From contig CAIYPD010000009.1 of NCBI GenBank assembly GCA_903928075.1, forward strand, positions 1-45,771: a stretch of DNA of 45,771 nucleotides, written 5' to 3'. The position numbers and the translations under genes are program-made. Below are positions 8,316-16,506 of this stretch, piece by piece. The stretch comes from Candidatus Firestoneibacteriota bacterium (lineage in GTDB: Bacteria > Oederibacteriota > D2-FULL-39-29). The notes under the pieces are model-generated. The model was not told the DNA's origin. It did no database searches and worked only from the letters and a program-made list of their open reading frames with translations. The stretch's first letter is position 1. Each line of letters begins with the position of its first letter.

Positions 8316-10223
8316 ATGAGTGATATAGAAGATATTATTCATGGTGATGCGACTCCAGATCAAATTAAGGCCATTGATCATATTGGCAGTCATGGTCGTC
8401 TTTTAGCTGGTCCAGGAACAGGCAAGACAAAGACTTTAACTCACAGAGTGCTTTCTTTAGTGTTAAAGCACAGTCAGTCGCCTGAAAATATTTTACTTCT
8501 TACTTTTACGCGTTTAGCTGCTGGTCAATTGCGTGCCGAGATTAATAACGCACTTAACCCTCATAGCAGTACCATGCCTTATATTTCAACGCTTCATTCT
8601 TTTGCCTTGCATCAAATATTGTTTAATAGTCGAACAGTTGATGCTTTGCCGCGGCCTATTAGAATTGCTGATGATTGGGAGGAGAGAAATATTATTGATG
8701 AGGATTTAAAAAGGTATTTGAACTTAAAGAATATAGGAGAAGTTAAAACCCTTATAAATCAATTATCGACAGATTGGGAGACTCTTAGAATTGATGAGGC
8801 TGGCTGGGAAAAGCAATTTCCAAATCCACAGTTTCTTGGAGCTTGGAAACAGCATAGGAATATTTATGGTGAGACACTTCGCTCCGAGCTTGTTTATCAG
8901 CTGAAGAAGCAACTAAACCAGAAAAGAGATTTTGCATTAGCTGGAGATTATAAGCACGTCTTGATTGACGAATATCAGGATCTTAATTCGTGTGATTTAG
9001 CAATTATTAAGGAACTATCAGAAAGGGGAGCTGAGATATTTGTTGCCGGTGATGATGATCAAAGCATTTATGGATTCAGATATGCTAATCCCGCAGGGAT
9101 TAAAGACTTTCCACAGATTTACAGCGGGACCAGTAAGATGGCTTTAGAAATATGTTTTCGATGTGATAAATCTATTTATTCCGCAGCAGAGTTTGTTGCA
9201 GGATTAGATCACACAAGATTGCCAAAACCTACTAGACCAAGAGATGAAGCGGAAGATGGGGAAGTGATCATTCTAAATTTTAGAGATCAAGATCACGAAG
9301 CGGAAGCGATTGCAAAGAAAATAAAGGAATTGATCGATAGTGGAATCGCACAAGAAAAGATAACTATTCTTTTACGAAATGATCGGCATAGTACTATGTC
9401 TAAACCTTTAATTGATGCTATTAGAAAAGAAGGTGTAAATGCGTCTTTGCCGGAAGAAACATCACTAGATGCAATCCGGGAATACAGGATTGTGCTTTCA
9501 ATTTTTAGATTAATCGCAAGTAATAAAGAGGATAGTTTAGCATGGAGGACTATCCTAACGACTCTTAAAGTTGGAATAGGTACAGAGTGTGTTTCAGAAA
9601 TAGAAAAGATAGCATCTGGTAAGAACATACGCTTTAGTCAAGCTGTAATGAATATTAAAGATGATCCAAATTCTTTACGAAGGTTTGGCCAGAAGCTAAA
9701 GATGGAAGTGGAGAAGGTAATAGCCGCGATTGACCAATGTGCCCAAGTCCAAGAGATAAAAGCAAATGTTGATACTGTTATTGACTGTTTCGTAAAAGAA
9801 GATGTTATGCGTACAGCTATAAAGGCATATTTGTATAAGATTATTGATGAGCAGGCTATTCAGGATATTAATGGGCTTCTAAGAGAGTTAACTATTGCGT
9901 CAGGAATGATAGAACAAGAAACTGTTGCAGGATCTGTCAATATCCTGACAATGCATCAAGCCAAAGGGTTGACATTTGATGTTTGTTTTATAGTTGGAGC
10001 CGAAGATGAATTAATTCCAGGCAGAAACGAAGGTGAAAAGGAAGGCGATGAGCGTCGGTTACTTTATGTTTCCATGACCCGCGCAAGACACAAGCTGTAT
10101 ATTACATATTGTTCCAAGAGAACTGGGCAACAAACATTCTCAGGACGAAACAGTGGAAATCCTAATAGAACACTAACGCGATTTCTTGCAGACTCCAAAA
10201 TCAAGATTCTCAAAATTAAGTAA
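8316..10223 (+). CDS. UvrD/PcrA-like SF1A DNA helicase, fourth gene of the hsd operon
   Basis: A 635-residue ATP-dependent helicase. Motifs appear in the family order: Q-motif region (TPDQIKAI), Walker A GPGTGKT (32-38), LLTFTRLAAGQL, Walker B IDEYQD (Asp218-Asp222), GDDDQSIYGFR, VNILTMHQAKGL and RRLLYVSMTRA. It is a little shorter than housekeeping UvrD (about 700 residues) and has no nuclease domain. TTAGGAG supports the start, 24 bp after hsdS on the same strand with no terminator between. It is therefore probably cotranscribed with the restriction genes. Possible roles are clearing or degrading cut invader DNA, or repairing self-cleavage; both are inference. Composite operator C begins 20 bp after its stop. 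Confidence 0.88.
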   Translation: MSDIEDIIHGDATPDQIKAIDHIGSHGRLLAGPGTGKTKTLTHRVLSLVLKHSQSPENILLLTFTRLAAGQLRAEINNALNPHSSTMPYISTLHSFALHQILFNSRTVDALPRPIRIADDWEERNIIDEDLKRYLNLKNIGEVKTLINQLSTDWETLRIDEAGWEKQFPNPQFLGAWKQHRNIYGETLRSELVYQLKKQLNQKRDFALAGDYKHVLIDEYQDLNSCDLAIIKELSERGAEIFVAGDDDQSIYGFRYANPAGIKDFPQIYSGTSKMALEICFRCDKSIYSAAEFVAGLDHTRLPKPTRPRDEAEDGEVIILNFRDQDHEAEAIAKKIKELIDSGIAQEKITILLRNDRHSTMSKPLIDAIRKEGVNASLPEETSLDAIREYRIVLSIFRLIASNKEDSLAWRTILTTLKVGIGTECVSEIEKIASGKNIRFSQAVMNIKDDPNSLRRFGQKLKMEVEKVIAAIDQCAQVQEIKANVDTVIDCFVKEDVMRTAIKAYLYKIIDEQAIQDINGLLRELTIASGMIEQETVAGSVNILTMHQAKGLTFDVCFIVGAEDELIPGRNEGEKEGDERRLLYVSMTRARHKLYITYCSKRTGQQTFSGRNSGNPNRTLTRFLADSKIKILKIK

Positions 10224-10242
10224 TCATGAATAGGCTCTATAA

Positions 10243-10287
10243 GTTACTATATGTTATTTAGGCGTTGTGCAGCTTGTGTAACTGGTG
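10243..10287. promoter_or_regulatory. Composite operator C, upstream of the winged-helix regulator gene
   Basis: GTTAC (10243-10247) and GTTAT (10253-10257), a 10-bp period, are followed by GTG at 10267, 10276 and 10285, a 9-bp period. The block contains GTGTAACTGGTGTAGC. A possible -10 (TATGAT, 10302-10307) would place the repeats over and upstream of the -35 position. The location suggests autoregulation by the protein encoded next. Confidence 0.6.
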
Positions 10288-10339
10288 TAGCTTTATATAG
10301 ATATGATCACTTCTACTGGAAGCTTTAATAGGATGGCAG

Positions 10340-11323
10340 ATGCAGACAATTGTACTTTCAAATAATTTTCCTAAAGTCAAAGAAAAGAATCTGTGCGTAC
10401 TTAAATGGAAGGATTATGACTGGTCTTTAGAGTCCAATAATATCGTCTTAGATTTGGAAATAGCCCAAGAAGATATAGACCAGTCTATGGCTCCAGTAGA
10501 TCTTAAAATCTTTCAAAGGTACGTTGACGAAGGGCATACTATAATATTTCTGATTCCAAAAGCGGAAATTAAACGACCTTCATTTCAATATTTTTCAAAA
10601 GATCAATTTGGCTGTGAGCTTGAGCCATTTAATGAGCAGAAGTATTATTTGCTGGGTGATGAATATGGTATCAACAAACTTAAAAGTTATGTTTCTGTTA
10701 AGACACTAATATTTGCTGATTTCAAATTTCAAACGAGTAACAAAGATGTAATTCAATATTTTAAATCTGGCGTAGTTTTGTCTCGATATCTAACTTTTGC
10801 AGATTTAAAGCAGTTGAGTTATGCTGATTATTATGTGTCGTGTTTAAATAAAGATATTGTTTGTTTGTGCTGTAGGTACAGCAGGAGTCGATTCTTTTAT
10901 TTTCCATCACCACAAAATTATACTAAAGAAACAGGATGTCTCTTAGGCAACTTTAACATAAAAAGCAAAGAGGCTTCTATATATATAACATTGCACGAAA
11001 GAAATCCAGACAATGTCATCGTTAATTATAACGGCAATGATATTAAAGTACAATTGAATAAACAAGCTTTTCAGGTATTGTTAACTTTGGCTAAAAGTTC
11101 TGAGATAGCAGTATCTTATGATGAAATATTTAAGAGGTGCTGGCCAGATGATCAAAAATTAGAGGCTGCTGATGTACTTGGCAGAATTAGGAAACAAAAG
11201 AGTATTCTTAGTAAGAAATTGGCTGCCACTGTTGACAAGTCTCTGTTAAATCTTATAGAAAATGTTCCTACAGAAAAGTACCGTCTAAACTTACCTGAGA
11301 GCAACATTACCATAATAGAATAG
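10340..11323 (+). CDS. Transcription regulator: unrecognised N-terminal domain plus OmpR/PhoB-type winged helix
   Basis: The last 95 or so residues of this 327-residue protein match the OmpR/PhoB winged-helix fold: a QLNKQAFQVLLTLAKS helix, then SYDEIFKRCWPD, then the recognition-helix region ADVLGRIRKQKSILSKKL and a terminal beta wing (EKYRLNL). The first 225 residues are not a response-regulator receiver. They alternate hydrophobic strands and helices (IVLDLEI, FQRYVDEGHTIIFLIP), faintly like a glutamine-amidotransferase or ThuA-type Rossmann fold, but I do not recognise a family. Such proteins bind direct repeats 10-11 bp apart. Repeats of this kind lie before this gene, before hsdR and before the EEP lipoprotein gene, so it is the best candidate regulator of the island's defence genes. 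No kinase gene is nearby. Confidence 0.75.
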   Translation: MQTIVLSNNFPKVKEKNLCVLKWKDYDWSLESNNIVLDLEIAQEDIDQSMAPVDLKIFQRYVDEGHTIIFLIPKAEIKRPSFQYFSKDQFGCELEPFNEQKYYLLGDEYGINKLKSYVSVKTLIFADFKFQTSNKDVIQYFKSGVVLSRYLTFADLKQLSYADYYVSCLNKDIVCLCCRYSRSRFFYFPSPQNYTKETGCLLGNFNIKSKEASIYITLHERNPDNVIVNYNGNDIKVQLNKQAFQVLLTLAKSSEIAVSYDEIFKRCWPDDQKLEAADVLGRIRKQKSILSKKLAATVDKSLLNLIENVPTEKYRLNLPESNITIIE

Positions 11324-11404
11324 GGATTCCCGCCTGTTTTACTTACCAATAACTGCCTGTTATTAGTGCATATCACTATTCTCTTATCATTTCCATGTTT
11401 TTCC

Positions 11405-11432
11405 AATTCATACGAATTCATGAAGAATTCAT
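11405..11432. promoter_or_regulatory. Triple AATTCAT direct repeat before the island core operon
   Basis: AATTCAT occurs at 11405, 11415 and 11426, spaced 10 and 11 bp. A candidate -10 (TATACT, 11452-11457) places the third copy over the -35 position. The geometry is that of an OmpR-type site, but the sequence differs from the GTTAC sites, so a different protein or none may be involved. The rest of 11324-11512 shows nothing else clear. Confidence 0.4.
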
Positions 11433-11512
11433 ATTGCCAGAATTTACTCTCTATACTATTTTCTATAAACTCTAGGCAGTAGAAATTCTAAAACTAAAGA
11501 AGGTGAGGCACT

Positions 11513-11707
11513 ATGATGAATTCAGAAAAAGACAGCAACGAAATAAAGCCCTGTCCATATTTGATTTATGTTCCAAATATGTGTGGAGCATTCAAATTCG
11601 CATGTGAGTGTGGGTGCAAGCTTGAAGGAAGTATTGGGAGCTGCACAGCTCAATCGGAGTGCAAAGTCAAGATGATGGCAGAAAGAACACCTAAAGTAAA
11701 TCTTTAG
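11513..11707 (+). CDS. Small cysteine-rich protein of unknown function
   Basis: A 64-residue protein with a good ribosome site (AAGAAGGTGAGG) before ATGATG. It has seven cysteines, clustered as CECGC in the middle with others on both sides, suggesting metal binding or disulfides. There is no signal peptide or membrane segment. I do not recognise the family. It is the first gene of the island core, 53 bp before the next gene on the same strand. Confidence 0.6.
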   Translation: MMNSEKDSNEIKPCPYLIYVPNMCGAFKFACECGCKLEGSIGSCTAQSECKVKMMAERTPKVNL

Positions 11708-11760
11708 GAAAATCAAAATGAAAGGGAGGAAACCTGGAAAGGTTCCTCCCAGGAGGGGCG

Positions 11761-12534
11761 ATGAAAAGCAGCGAAGATAAACAGCAGCAGAAGTTGAGCT
11801 TTTATTCAATTCCGATGCATCTTATCGGAAATACACCCGGCTTTGTTAACTTTACGGGTGGACGAACAGGGGAAGGCAGAATCAGCAATGCCGCTTTGTT
11901 GACCCTGATGAAGCTGTACTGGATTTGGCGTCAGTACGGGAATGGTGCCAAGTTTATTTTATCGGAGGAACAGATACAAGAACTTGGTCCGGATAATCTA
12001 AAGGAACTTTCGGAGACACAGGTCGGCTGGAAGTATAACCGTTTTGTCATCCAGAAGGATCTGTACAGCTACCCCGACAATAAAGAGGAGATTTTCGAAG
12101 GCACACTTATTGATACAGAACCAGCGAGAGATGGAGGCTTGTCTGTTGTGCTGAATGTGACTGACGGGTGTCTTAAGGGGCAAAACTATTTTATCATGTT
12201 GTCAAAGAACGCCTTCAGTATTTACAACGCTCTATCCCCGCTGGAGACCATGTTGCTGCTGTGGTTCTACTATTATTATCGAATGCACTACAAGAAGTTC
12301 GCGCATATGGAAATCAGTGTTGGTGTCGAAGCTTTCGTCAATATGCGTTACTTTAACGGCTTGTTGGTGAACAATCCGGATGCAAGGTATTTGCTCGAAT
12401 TGGCTTTCGAAAAGTTTACCAAATACAATATTCTGCTCAAAGGAATTTTGGGACGGGAGGAAGTTTTTATCAAATTATCACCGCTGTTTTTCTATAGCTT
12501 GGATTACCTGAAGCGTAGAGGCAGGGGCTGGTAA
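11761..12534 (+). CDS. Unknown protein of the island core (possible replication or mobilisation accessory)
   Basis: A 257-residue soluble protein with a strong ribosome site (AGGAGGGGCG) directly before the ATG. No catalytic motif or known domain is evident to me. Visible traits are a GGRTGEGRIS segment near 33, an aromatic stretch LLLWFYYYYRMHYKK near 165-180 and a basic C-terminus. It precedes a P-loop ATPase and a ParB-like gene, as plasmid- or phage-type replication accessory proteins often do. That role is a guess from position only. Confidence 0.6.
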   Translation: MKSSEDKQQQKLSFYSIPMHLIGNTPGFVNFTGGRTGEGRISNAALLTLMKLYWIWRQYGNGAKFILSEEQIQELGPDNLKELSETQVGWKYNRFVIQKDLYSYPDNKEEIFEGTLIDTEPARDGGLSVVLNVTDGCLKGQNYFIMLSKNAFSIYNALSPLETMLLLWFYYYYRMHYKKFAHMEISVGVEAFVNMRYFNGLLVNNPDARYLLELAFEKFTKYNILLKGILGREEVFIKLSPLFFYSLDYLKRRGRGW

Positions 12535-12560
12535 CTATATTAAGTTAACTATAGGTTACC
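12531..12560. promoter_or_regulatory. Weaker GTTAC-type site D at the end of the unknown core gene
   Basis: GTTAA at 12544 and GTTAC at 12555-12559 repeat at 11 bp, followed by CTGT as in site B. GGTAACTATA and TATAGGTTACC also form an inverted repeat around them. The site is 27 bp before the ATPase start and overlaps the previous stop codon. It lacks the GTG triplets of sites A to C. Confidence 0.35.
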
Positions 12561-12586
12561 TGTGAACGGGAACCGAAGGAGGAGCA

Positions 12587-13708
12587 ATGAGTTTAAATAT
12601 TGTTACTGAAGAATATTTTAGAAGATATGTCCAATGCGTGCGTACTTTACAGGATAAATATCTATATTATCATGATGACAGGTATTACAAGGCGGTACTG
12701 ATCTGGTGCAACCATGTCGATATTTTTAAAATGTTTCACTTCACCCCCATTCTTAAGATGGAGGGCGAACATGGGACAGGCAAGTCTCAAACAATAATGT
12801 TTTGCGCAGGGATGGTAAACAGGTACGCTTATCTGACTGGTTATACTGTAGCCTCATTGAGAAATGATATAGATCATAACAACGACAGAGGCTTTTTTCT
12901 CGATGAACAGAAGATTAAATTAAAAGAGGATGTTTTAACCCTCCTCAGGGTTGGAGCGTATAGAACTGGCGGATGTATTCAAATAGCCGGAAAACACCCG
13001 GGGGAACGTATAAAATTTAAAGTTTTTGCCCCAAAAGCGTTTGGAACATATTTTCCACTCACGGACGCTGCCTTAGAAAGCCGATGTTTTACTTTATATA
13101 CGAAAAGAAAGCCCGATAATATTTTCAGAGAGGATGCTGTAGTTGATATCATTAGGGTAGAAGCGACGCCACTACGAGAAATGCAGAGCATTATCCTCAA
13201 AGAAACCAGGGGGCGAATTTCAGAAATCTACGCAGGCCTTAGGGTTCCGGAATTGGGAAGTAACCGCATTTTCCAAATTTATCGGGTATTGTTGTCAATC
13301 GCCAAAGCCTACGACGAAATTTGTCCTGATTTTGGATTTTACGATGCTATTCTTAAAATCGGAATCAGCCAAAAAGACAGAGAGAACGCCGAGCGGGATC
13401 TATCAAACATCGAAAGAACAGCTTTTGCTGAAGCCTTGCTTTGGTATGTACGTACTTACCCAATGGATAGGGACGGCAGTTTTTATCGTCTAGATAAGAT
13501 AGCTTCGGTTTTAAGAGGGTCTGACTCCAGGTACTCGGGTTGGCGGATTGAAGATTTATCCAAGGGCTTAAAGAAGCATAAATTTGTAATAAAGTCTTCC
13601 CGCCCTAGGTTTGAAGACCCCAACGATTCAAATAAAGTTTTTCAAGCAACGTGCGTAGTTTTTGATGTTGATAAGTTAAACACAATAGCCCATAGCGGGC
13701 AAAATTAA
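12587..13708 (+). CDS. P-loop ATPase of the island core, related to phage/plasmid helicase-like proteins
   Basis: A 373-residue protein with Walker A GEHGTGKS (60-67), a Walker B-like GFFLDEQ near 105-111 and a sensor-like stretch APKAFGTYF followed by ALESRC, where the Arg could act as an arginine finger. This is the layout of the ATPase modules found beside primases and in SF3/AAA-type plasmid and phage replication proteins. No primase domain is fused. GAAGGAGGAGCA directly precedes the ATG. It sits between an unknown protein and a ParB-like gene on the same strand, suggesting replication, maintenance or excision-linked amplification of the island. The exact family is unresolved. Confidence 0.6.
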   Translation: MSLNIVTEEYFRRYVQCVRTLQDKYLYYHDDRYYKAVLIWCNHVDIFKMFHFTPILKMEGEHGTGKSQTIMFCAGMVNRYAYLTGYTVASLRNDIDHNNDRGFFLDEQKIKLKEDVLTLLRVGAYRTGGCIQIAGKHPGERIKFKVFAPKAFGTYFPLTDAALESRCFTLYTKRKPDNIFREDAVVDIIRVEATPLREMQSIILKETRGRISEIYAGLRVPELGSNRIFQIYRVLLSIAKAYDEICPDFGFYDAILKIGISQKDRENAERDLSNIERTAFAEALLWYVRTYPMDRDGSFYRLDKIASVLRGSDSRYSGWRIEDLSKGLKKHKFVIKSSRPRFEDPNDSNKVFQATCVVFDVDKLNTIAHSGQN

Positions 13709-13722
13709 ACCGGAGGTTTGCC

Positions 13723-14577
13723 ATGGAAATACGCAGTATAGAAACAGAGAAGATTGATGTTGTCCCAGGCAGGAACCCGCGACTGATTTTCAGTCCGGGG
13801 TATATTGAATCACTTGGCCAGAGCCTACTTACCGATGGACAGGAGACACCAATAGTAGTTTTGCGCAGGGGAGAGCGCTTCGAGCTGATACATGGGGAAA
13901 ACCGATTACGCGCTGCCAGGTTGAAAAGAATTAGAACCCTGACGGCAAAAGTTTTTAATGCACTATCGGAGCCGGAGATCATCTGTAAGGCCTTAAAACC
14001 CAACCTAGCGCAAAGCAAGCTTGGACTTTTGGAAGTTGCCTTAAAGGTTGTAGAACTTAAGAATTGTTCGGGATGGTCTCACGGGCGCATTGCTCAACAA
14101 CTGTGCTGGTCCCAACGCTGGGTGACGGACAGAATAAGGATTGCTGAAGGCTTGACTCCAAATATTCGTCGCTTAATCAGCACCTCGTGCTTAAAACACA
14201 CTCAGGCAAGGCTACTAACAAAGTTACCCCTAGAGGAACAGGACGGGGCTGCTATAGAGATTATGAGAAGAAGGATGACCGGGAAACAAACTGCGTTATA
14301 TGTCGCCCAGCTCTTAGGAAATCGCCTAGGTGTCGGTTCTGATGCCACCAGGCTGATAACTGAAAGCAAACACCTACTTTTAATATTACATGTGGTAGCC
14401 GATAGTTGCTGCACCAAGCTTGCATCTATTTCTGAAAACAGCCTAAGCGAAATTGGCGATATTTATCACTTACTGGTGCGCTTGCTTGGGAAAATCAGTG
14501 CAATTGTCCACAGATCTGACGCACAAAAAGCAAATGCACAAAAGGCAAACGGAGAAAATAAAGGCGTTTCGGAGTAA
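13723..14577 (+). CDS. ParB-like partition/regulatory protein of the island
   Basis: A 284-residue protein with the ParB/Srx N-terminal fold: IDVVPGRNPR, a YIESLGQSLLTDGQETPIVV segment and the nucleotide-contacting GENRLRAA motif (58-65, GERR-like). A helix-turn-helix KorB-type segment follows (HGRIAQQLCWSQRWVTDRIRIAE, about 120-142). ParB proteins bind parS-like DNA and, as CTP-dependent clamps, spread along it. In mobile islands they aid stability or regulate transfer genes. CCGGAGG supports the start. No parA is present, so it may work alone or with the upstream ATPase. The C-terminus is low complexity (AQKANAQKAN). Confidence 0.78.
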   Translation: MEIRSIETEKIDVVPGRNPRLIFSPGYIESLGQSLLTDGQETPIVVLRRGERFELIHGENRLRAARLKRIRTLTAKVFNALSEPEIICKALKPNLAQSKLGLLEVALKVVELKNCSGWSHGRIAQQLCWSQRWVTDRIRIAEGLTPNIRRLISTSCLKHTQARLLTKLPLEEQDGAAIEIMRRRMTGKQTALYVAQLLGNRLGVGSDATRLITESKHLLLILHVVADSCCTKLASISENSLSEIGDIYHLLVRLLGKISAIVHRSDAQKANAQKANGENKGVSE

Positions 14578-14635
14578 TGCCCGGGTACCGAACATGCCGT
14601 GGTTGCCAAAATTAAAGAAAAGGGAGGTGAGTAAA

Positions 14636-14905
14636 ATGTTAGAAAATGAATCTAACCGCGTGGAATTCGGAACCAGAGTTCCTGAGAACGTCCCTGTTCG
14701 GGTTGACAACGACGAACTTTCACCTGACGAACTTACGTCAGATGTAACAAAAGTGAAAGCTGTAATGTCGCCAACTGAAATTCGGGACGGCTTAGTTGTC
14801 GTTAAGTTTTTCAAAGACACTGAAGCCATGGACGCAGAAGAGTATTCCGTCAATATCCATCGCTTGCTGAAGTTTTGGCGCAGGCTAATGAAGTTGAGGA
14901 AGTAA
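14636..14905 (+). CDS. Small acidic protein of unknown function
   Basis: An 89-residue protein. I chose ATG 14636 because a near-perfect ribosome site (AGGGAGGTGA) lies just upstream; the same frame is open earlier but overlaps the ParB-like gene. The middle is acidic (DNDELSPDELTSD) and the C-terminus basic and helical (HRLLKFWRRLMKLRK). No family is recognised. It is in line with the preceding core genes. Confidence 0.55.
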   Translation: MLENESNRVEFGTRVPENVPVRVDNDELSPDELTSDVTKVKAVMSPTEIRDGLVVVKFFKDTEAMDAEEYSVNIHRLLKFWRRLMKLRK

Positions 14906-14915
14906 GTTGCTGGCG

Positions 14916-14944
14916 GGTGCGTACACCTAGGGTACGCCCTCGCT
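14916..14944. terminator. Hairpin after the core genes (terminator-like, no T-tract)
   Basis: GCGTAC and GTACGC, extended by flanking G and C runs, form a stem around ACCTAG. No T run follows, so it may be a factor-dependent terminator or a processing or protein-binding site rather than an intrinsic terminator. Confidence 0.35.
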
Positions 14945-14980
14945 GGTTGGTTTCGTATTTATTACATTATGGAGAAAATT

Positions 14981-15286
14981 ATGAAGATCGGATACAGGGC
15001 ACCGGACAAGCTTGACGACGTTGTTAATGTACTCCAGCAAATCAATCAGAAGCTCACTCGGCCTATGGCTGAAAAGCTCCCAACGGTCGATAAACGGCTG
15101 CTAAATGTCCGAGAGGCATCTATTCTAACAGGGTTTGCTGTTGGGACACTTTATAACCTGGCAAGCTGTAAAAAGATTCCCGTTGTTAGGATTAACCGTA
15201 AACTGCTATTTGACCGTATAAAAATAGAGGGGTGGATTAGCAACAATAGTATACAAGCCAGAGATAGGAATAGGGGCTATATTTGA
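14981..15286 (+). CDS. Excisionase-like helix-turn-helix protein (AlpA/Xis type)
   Basis: About 101 residues from ATG 14981, chosen because GGAG lies 6 nt upstream; an in-frame ATG at 14969 lacks a site. The C-terminal half is a MerR-like HTH_17 fold: LLNVREASILTGFAVGTLYNL, then KKIPVVRINRKLLF and a final GWI. Proteins of this type bend DNA at att sites and favour excision by the partner recombinase. It sits 29 bp before the integrase gene, the usual pairing. Confidence 0.75.
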   Translation: MKIGYRAPDKLDDVVNVLQQINQKLTRPMAEKLPTVDKRLLNVREASILTGFAVGTLYNLASCKKIPVVRINRKLLFDRIKIEGWISNNSIQARDRNRGYI

Positions 15287-15315
15287 AAAGTCAGGAATAT
15301 AATGGGTGAAGAATT

Positions 15316-16458
15316 ATGAGAGCATGCGTAAGAATATACAAGATTAAAAACAAGAAGAAGACTATGTATGGTGTTGATTATAGAAATACTTTAACCGGCA
15401 AGAGAGTACGGGAAATCGTCGGTACAAATATAAAAGAGGCCAGAGATGTTGAAGGGAAGATCCGAACAGAAATAAACGAGAAAGGGTATTTTGAGAACAA
15501 GAAGATAGTACCAAAGGCTGTATTTGACGCCAAAGAAGAATATCTGGCCAAGGAAAGAAGAAATACTAAAAAGAAATACCCCGAGTCGGATGAGTTTGCC
15601 CTTAAGAAATTCATGGATTTTGTTTCCCAATCTACTCGAAATAGGAAAATAAGAGACCTATCGATGTCTGAGATTAACAACGAGGTTATCGAAGAGTATA
15701 AGGCCTACAGGGCTACTTTGGTTAAGCATTCAACCGTAGACAGAGAATTGAATGTAATAAGACATTTTTTATATTTTGCAAAAGCAAAGAGATATATTAT
15801 TAAGAATCCTTTCCCTGAAGTTGAACTATTCAAAGAAGATTTGGGACGAATAATATATTTTGAGCGGGAGGAAATTGACAGGCTATTGGAAGCTTGTGGA
15901 AAAGTAAGTAGTCGAGCGAAACATTTAAAGCCAATAGTAGTGGTCTCCCTCAATACGGGGCTAAGGCCCATAACACTATTTAGTCTTAGGTGGAAAGACA
16001 TTGATTTTATAGATAATTTTATATATACTAATGTAACTAAGAGTGGGTATAGATTAACGGTAACATTGAATACAGATGCCAAAAACGCTTTAGAGGACTG
16101 GAAAACACAGTCTGTTGGAGATAGAAAAGATTACCTCGACGAGTATATTTTCAAAAACAAAGACGGCAAACCATTTAACCATGTAAGAAAATCTTTTTAT
16201 AGGGCACTTAAGATAGCTGGATTAAATAATAAGGGTGCAAATTTTTACTCATTAAGGCATTCGTTTATTTCGCATTTATCTATGACGACAAAAGACTTAA
16301 ATTTGGTTCGGGAAGCCGCTGGACATTCGCGGTTGGATATGACTACGAGATACATCCACCTGACGGATAAGTATAAGAAAGAGGCAATGGAAGGCATATA
16401 CAAGAAAGAAAATGGCAGAAATTTGGCAGAAGTCAACAAAGCCAAAGACGAGAAATAA
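15316..16458 (+). CDS. Tyrosine recombinase (integrase) of the island
   Basis: A 380-residue site-specific recombinase. An N-terminal AP2-like arm-binding region and a SAM-like core-binding domain (about 60-170) precede the catalytic domain. Visible catalytic residues are Arg217 in NTGLRP, Arg314 in YSLRHS, His337 in AAGHS and the nucleophile Tyr346 in TTRYIH. The first position of the HxxR box is Tyr311 instead of His, a substitution seen in active members. It reads toward a tRNA-Ala 3' fragment 50 bp after its stop, which fits integration at a tRNA 3' end. Nothing indicates inactivation. Confidence 0.92.
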   Translation: MRACVRIYKIKNKKKTMYGVDYRNTLTGKRVREIVGTNIKEARDVEGKIRTEINEKGYFENKKIVPKAVFDAKEEYLAKERRNTKKKYPESDEFALKKFMDFVSQSTRNRKIRDLSMSEINNEVIEEYKAYRATLVKHSTVDRELNVIRHFLYFAKAKRYIIKNPFPEVELFKEDLGRIIYFEREEIDRLLEACGKVSSRAKHLKPIVVVSLNTGLRPITLFSLRWKDIDFIDNFIYTNVTKSGYRLTVTLNTDAKNALEDWKTQSVGDRKDYLDEYIFKNKDGKPFNHVRKSFYRALKIAGLNNKGANFYSLRHSFISHLSMTTKDLNLVREAAGHSRLDMTTRYIHLTDKYKKEAMEGIYKKENGRNLAEVNKAKDEK

Positions 16459-16506
16459 AGGAAAGCATTGTAAGTAAAAGATTATTGAGATGATTTAAAC
16501 GAGGGT

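Noticed and set aside
14453-14635. Upstream extension of the small acidic protein
   Set aside because: It overlaps the ParB-like gene and lacks a ribosome site, whereas ATG 14636 has a near-perfect one.
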